NCBI RefSeq assembly: GCF_011405515.1
Contig: NZ_AP022671.1
Location: 4,269,501-4,333,500 of the forward strand
Reading direction: 5' to 3'
Origin: Nitrospira sp. KM1
Lineage (GTDB): Bacteria > Nitrospirota > Nitrospiria > Nitrospirales > Nitrospiraceae
Length of the DNA: 64,000 nucleotides
Part shown: positions 61,758-64,000 of the stretch, one piece after another
Layout: the number at the start of each line of letters is the position of its first letter
Numbering within the stretch: the stretch's first letter is position 1
The notes under the pieces: model-generated
What the model was told of the DNA's origin: nothing
What the model saw: the letters and a program-made list of their open reading frames with translations, nothing else
Database searches by the model: none
Position numbers and translations under genes: made by a program

Positions 61758-64000
61758 ATGTCGGGCTTCCCGGTTCTTGTCCGTATGGGTATGGCCTGCT
61801 GGGTATGCCTCGCGGTTCTGCTGGGGTTGGGGCCGATTGCTCCGGCTTCCGGGGCGGATGGCGTTCCCTCTGCTTCGGCGTCAGGAAGTCCCCCCCTCGA
61901 TGTCACTGCCGACCGCATCGATTATCTCCAGGACAAGGAAATCTACGAGGCCGACGGGTCCGTCGTCGTCAAGCAGGGATCGCTGCGTCTCACCGCGGAT
62001 CACATGACCATTCATTCGCTTCCCGGCGTGCTGGTCGCCACCGGGCACGTCAGATTGCTTGATCCGAAAGGCGATCTCGCATCAGATCGGTTGGAGTTGA
62101 ACGTCAATACGGAGGCCGGGGTTCTGACGCATGGGCAGGTCTATTTGAATTCTTCCAATACATTGGTGGAGGGCCGCCTGCTGCAGCGATTTTCCGAAGA
62201 CCATTACCGGGTGAAGGACGGACGATTCACGAACTGCGATGCTCCGAAGGGAGAAACTCCGGCGTGGCGTTTCCAGTTCAAGGATCTGGATATCGACGTC
62301 GGTGACAGCGTGGCTTTCAAAGATGGGTGGCTGTGCGTGACGGACATCCCTGTGCTGCCGATTCCAACCATGACCTATCCGTTGTCCATCCGGAGCACAG
62401 GGTTTCTCATCCCAAACGTCGGGTACGACAACCGATTCGGCATGCACGCGCAAGAAAGCTTTTTTTGGGCGATCAACCCGAGTCAGGATCTCACCATCTC
62501 GCCGTCCTACTATACTCGCCTGGGCTATGGCAGCGACTTCGAGTATCGCTACGTCATCGATCGTTTGTCGCGTGGCCAATGGTTCCTCAGTTACCTGCAA
62601 CAGACTCAATTGCCCAACGTCAGCGGTGTGACGAATACAGGGCAGGATCCGAATATGGCCAGAGGATTGATCAGCGGAACGCACACGCAGCAATTTACGC
62701 CTGATTGGCTTCTGCGCGTACAGGCCAATTTAGTCTCGGATCCGAACTATCTGCAGCAACTGAGCAATTCGGGGACGCAGCGGGCGCTGCCCAGCGCTGA
62801 AAACAATCTCTTAACCACCCGGCGTCTTCCTTATGGAAACGTGTATTTACTCGGGCAATATCTACAACCGTTGCAGTCCGGAGGCGACGACACATTCCAG
62901 CGATTGCCGGAGATCGGCTACACCATGCCGAATGTCTCGCTGTTCAACTCACCTCTCCTTCTCGGGGCGGATACCAACTACGTTAACTTTTTTCGGGAAG
63001 AGGGATTCACGCAAAACCGCGTCGATGTAGTTCCCGCTCTCGCGACTGACGTGATCGATTTCGGTCACATCGTGGGTTTCACTCCTCAAACGAAATTCCG
63101 TGAGGTGTATTACACACGCGGGGCGGTCGATTCTTCCAGTCAGCATCGAGAAACATTCTGGGCTGCCATGGAAGCCACGTCCAAGTTGAGCCGTCGATAC
63201 ATTGCCGATGACGGCAATGCGCTCCTGCATACCATTGAGCCGAGCGTCATATACGAATACGTGCCGTCAACGAATCAATCCCAGTTGACGCAGATTGATC
63301 AAGTCGACGACCTACCGAAAAAAAATCTGGTCACCTATATGCTCCGCAGCAGAGTCCTGGAACAGGAGGGCGCCCGCGGCTTCAATTGGCTGGACCTCAC
63401 GCTGGCGCAGAGTTATCACGTTGATGGCGTGCAGACGCAAGCCCGTGATTTTACTCCCGGAGTCGTCCCTCCCTTGGGCAGCGTGACGCAACCGCTTCAA
63501 CCCGCCACGACCCCGGTCGCTGGTAAGAAATTCTCCGATCTTTGGATGCGAGCGGTCATTGGAAACAACCTTCCGCAGATATTGCCCTCGCAGCTCGAAG
63601 GTCAAGGGTTCGGCCGCGCCCTCGGTTCCGGGTACAGACCGGTGATCAACAAATATCTGACCGTGGACGCGTTTTTCGATCCGTATCGGTCCACGGTCAG
63701 CCAGTTCAACACTGATCTGCGATTTCAGCAGTCCACGCATTGGTATGTGGACATCGGTCAACGATACACACGTGACGGCAACCGCGTGCGTCGCGGTGAC
63801 ATCTGGAATCCCATTTCATTCAATGAAGTCTACGCGCCGACTGCAGAAATCCAATTTCTTACAGCTGGAGGTGGATTCCGCACCCCATGGGGATGGACCA
63901 TCGGTGGAAAGGGATATTACGATATCAAGAACGGGAAAAGTCCAGAGTATGACATTGTGGCACTGTACCAGAACCCATGCAAATGCTGGTCCCTCGGGCT
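61758..64000 (+). CDS. lptD: LPS-assembly protein LptD (partial, 3' end cut)
   Basis: The open frame runs from the ATG at 61758, one base after the folC stop, to the right edge: 747 codons. It has a signal peptide (LAVLLGLGPIAPASGA), an OstA-like periplasmic domain (LDVTADRIDYLQDKEIYEADG, GVLVATGHVRLLDPKGDLASDRLELN) and a long run of beta strands of the outer-membrane barrel. NPCKCWSLG at the edge is close to the usual C-terminal part. LptD with LptE inserts lipopolysaccharide in the outer leaflet. It shows that the cell makes an outer membrane with LPS-like molecules. Confidence 0.93.
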   Translation, partial: MSGFPVLVRMGMACWVCLAVLLGLGPIAPASGADGVPSASASGSPPLDVTADRIDYLQDKEIYEADGSVVVKQGSLRLTADHMTIHSLPGVLVATGHVRLLDPKGDLASDRLELNVNTEAGVLTHGQVYLNSSNTLVEGRLLQRFSEDHYRVKDGRFTNCDAPKGETPAWRFQFKDLDIDVGDSVAFKDGWLCVTDIPVLPIPTMTYPLSIRSTGFLIPNVGYDNRFGMHAQESFFWAINPSQDLTISPSYYTRLGYGSDFEYRYVIDRLSRGQWFLSYLQQTQLPNVSGVTNTGQDPNMARGLISGTHTQQFTPDWLLRVQANLVSDPNYLQQLSNSGTQRALPSAENNLLTTRRLPYGNVYLLGQYLQPLQSGGDDTFQRLPEIGYTMPNVSLFNSPLLLGADTNYVNFFREEGFTQNRVDVVPALATDVIDFGHIVGFTPQTKFREVYYTRGAVDSSSQHRETFWAAMEATSKLSRRYIADDGNALLHTIEPSVIYEYVPSTNQSQLTQIDQVDDLPKKNLVTYMLRSRVLEQEGARGFNWLDLTLAQSYHVDGVQTQARDFTPGVVPPLGSVTQPLQPATTPVAGKKFSDLWMRAVIGNNLPQILPSQLEGQGFGRALGSGYRPVINKYLTVDAFFDPYRSTVSQFNTDLRFQQSTHWYVDIGQRYTRDGNRVRRGDIWNPISFNEVYAPTAEIQFLTAGGGFRTPWGWTIGGKGYYDIKNGKSPEYDIVALYQNPCKCWSLG

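Noticed and set aside
1-64000. tRNA, rRNA, CRISPR arrays, insertion sequences and prophage genes
   Set aside because: I looked for T-loop-like sequences, regularly spaced repeats, transposase motifs and phage structural genes and saw none. A TTCGAATCC at about 39424 is inside tldD and is not part of a tRNA.

Overview
The window reads as one continuous stretch of Gram-negative bacterial chromosome of moderately high GC. It encodes the outer-membrane LPS-assembly protein LptD, RseP, hopanoid/squalene-type HpnD and HpnE, a B12-dependent ribonucleotide reductase, an E-F-T-type lipoyl-free cofactor set (molybdopterin genes), and many small stress proteins. From the gene order and the protein style I infer a member of the Nitrospirota, most likely Nitrospira-like. 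This is an inference: no nitrite-oxidation or ribosomal marker lies in the window. I saw no tRNA, rRNA, CRISPR array, insertion sequence or prophage.

Layout. 1-7.0 kb: a lipid-turnover group (FadJ-type bifunctional beta-oxidation enzyme cut by the left edge, FadD-type acyl-CoA ligase, LhgO-like oxidase, patatin-like lipase, glycerophosphodiesterase). 7.1-12.4 kb: a 2OG-Fe(II) oxygenase, a small basic protein that seems to start at AUC, a STAS-like protein, an 11-mer-repeat periplasmic protein, a TerB-Coq4 fusion, an MHS-family transporter, CsbD and a DUF1328 membrane peptide. 12.8-14.7 kb: DNA alkylation repair (AdaA-AlkA fusion and Ogt). 14.9-17.5 kb: an ECF42-type sigma factor operon with its DGPF (YCII) partner, DUF1428 and DUF1579. 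17.7-25.5 kb: accessory region with a ThiS/MoaD-like protein coupled to a BNR beta-propeller, a histidine phosphatase, a 19-cysteine copper-storage-type protein, membrane and lipoproteins, and a DUF4038 glycoside hydrolase. 25.5-29.5 kb: a DUF3365 haem protein, a ZorA/ZorB-like MotA/OmpA pair and two PilZ proteins. 29.6-31.9 kb: a GAF-containing GspE/PilB-type ATPase.

32-64 kb is mostly housekeeping. It holds proS-rseP-dxr-cdsA-uppS on the minus strand, tldD-tldE, a family-4 uracil-DNA glycosylase, a HAD-btuF-like-hpnD-hpnE operon, class II nrdJ, yjbQ, a kinase-phosphatase-FHA signalling module, a PHP phosphoesterase overlapping a FolB-methyltransferase fusion, a moaC-moaDE-moaA operon with a clear sigma70 promoter and a nickel/cobalt transporter, then accD-folC-lptD. 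lptD is cut by the right edge.

The most noteworthy items are the Zorya-like motor pair without recognisable Zorya effectors, the TerB-Coq4 fusion that keeps an exact HDxxHx11E motif, the FolB-methyltransferase fusion, the MoaD-like/beta-propeller pair, the apparent AUC-start gene, and a pair of evenly spaced dyads upstream of the copper-protein gene.
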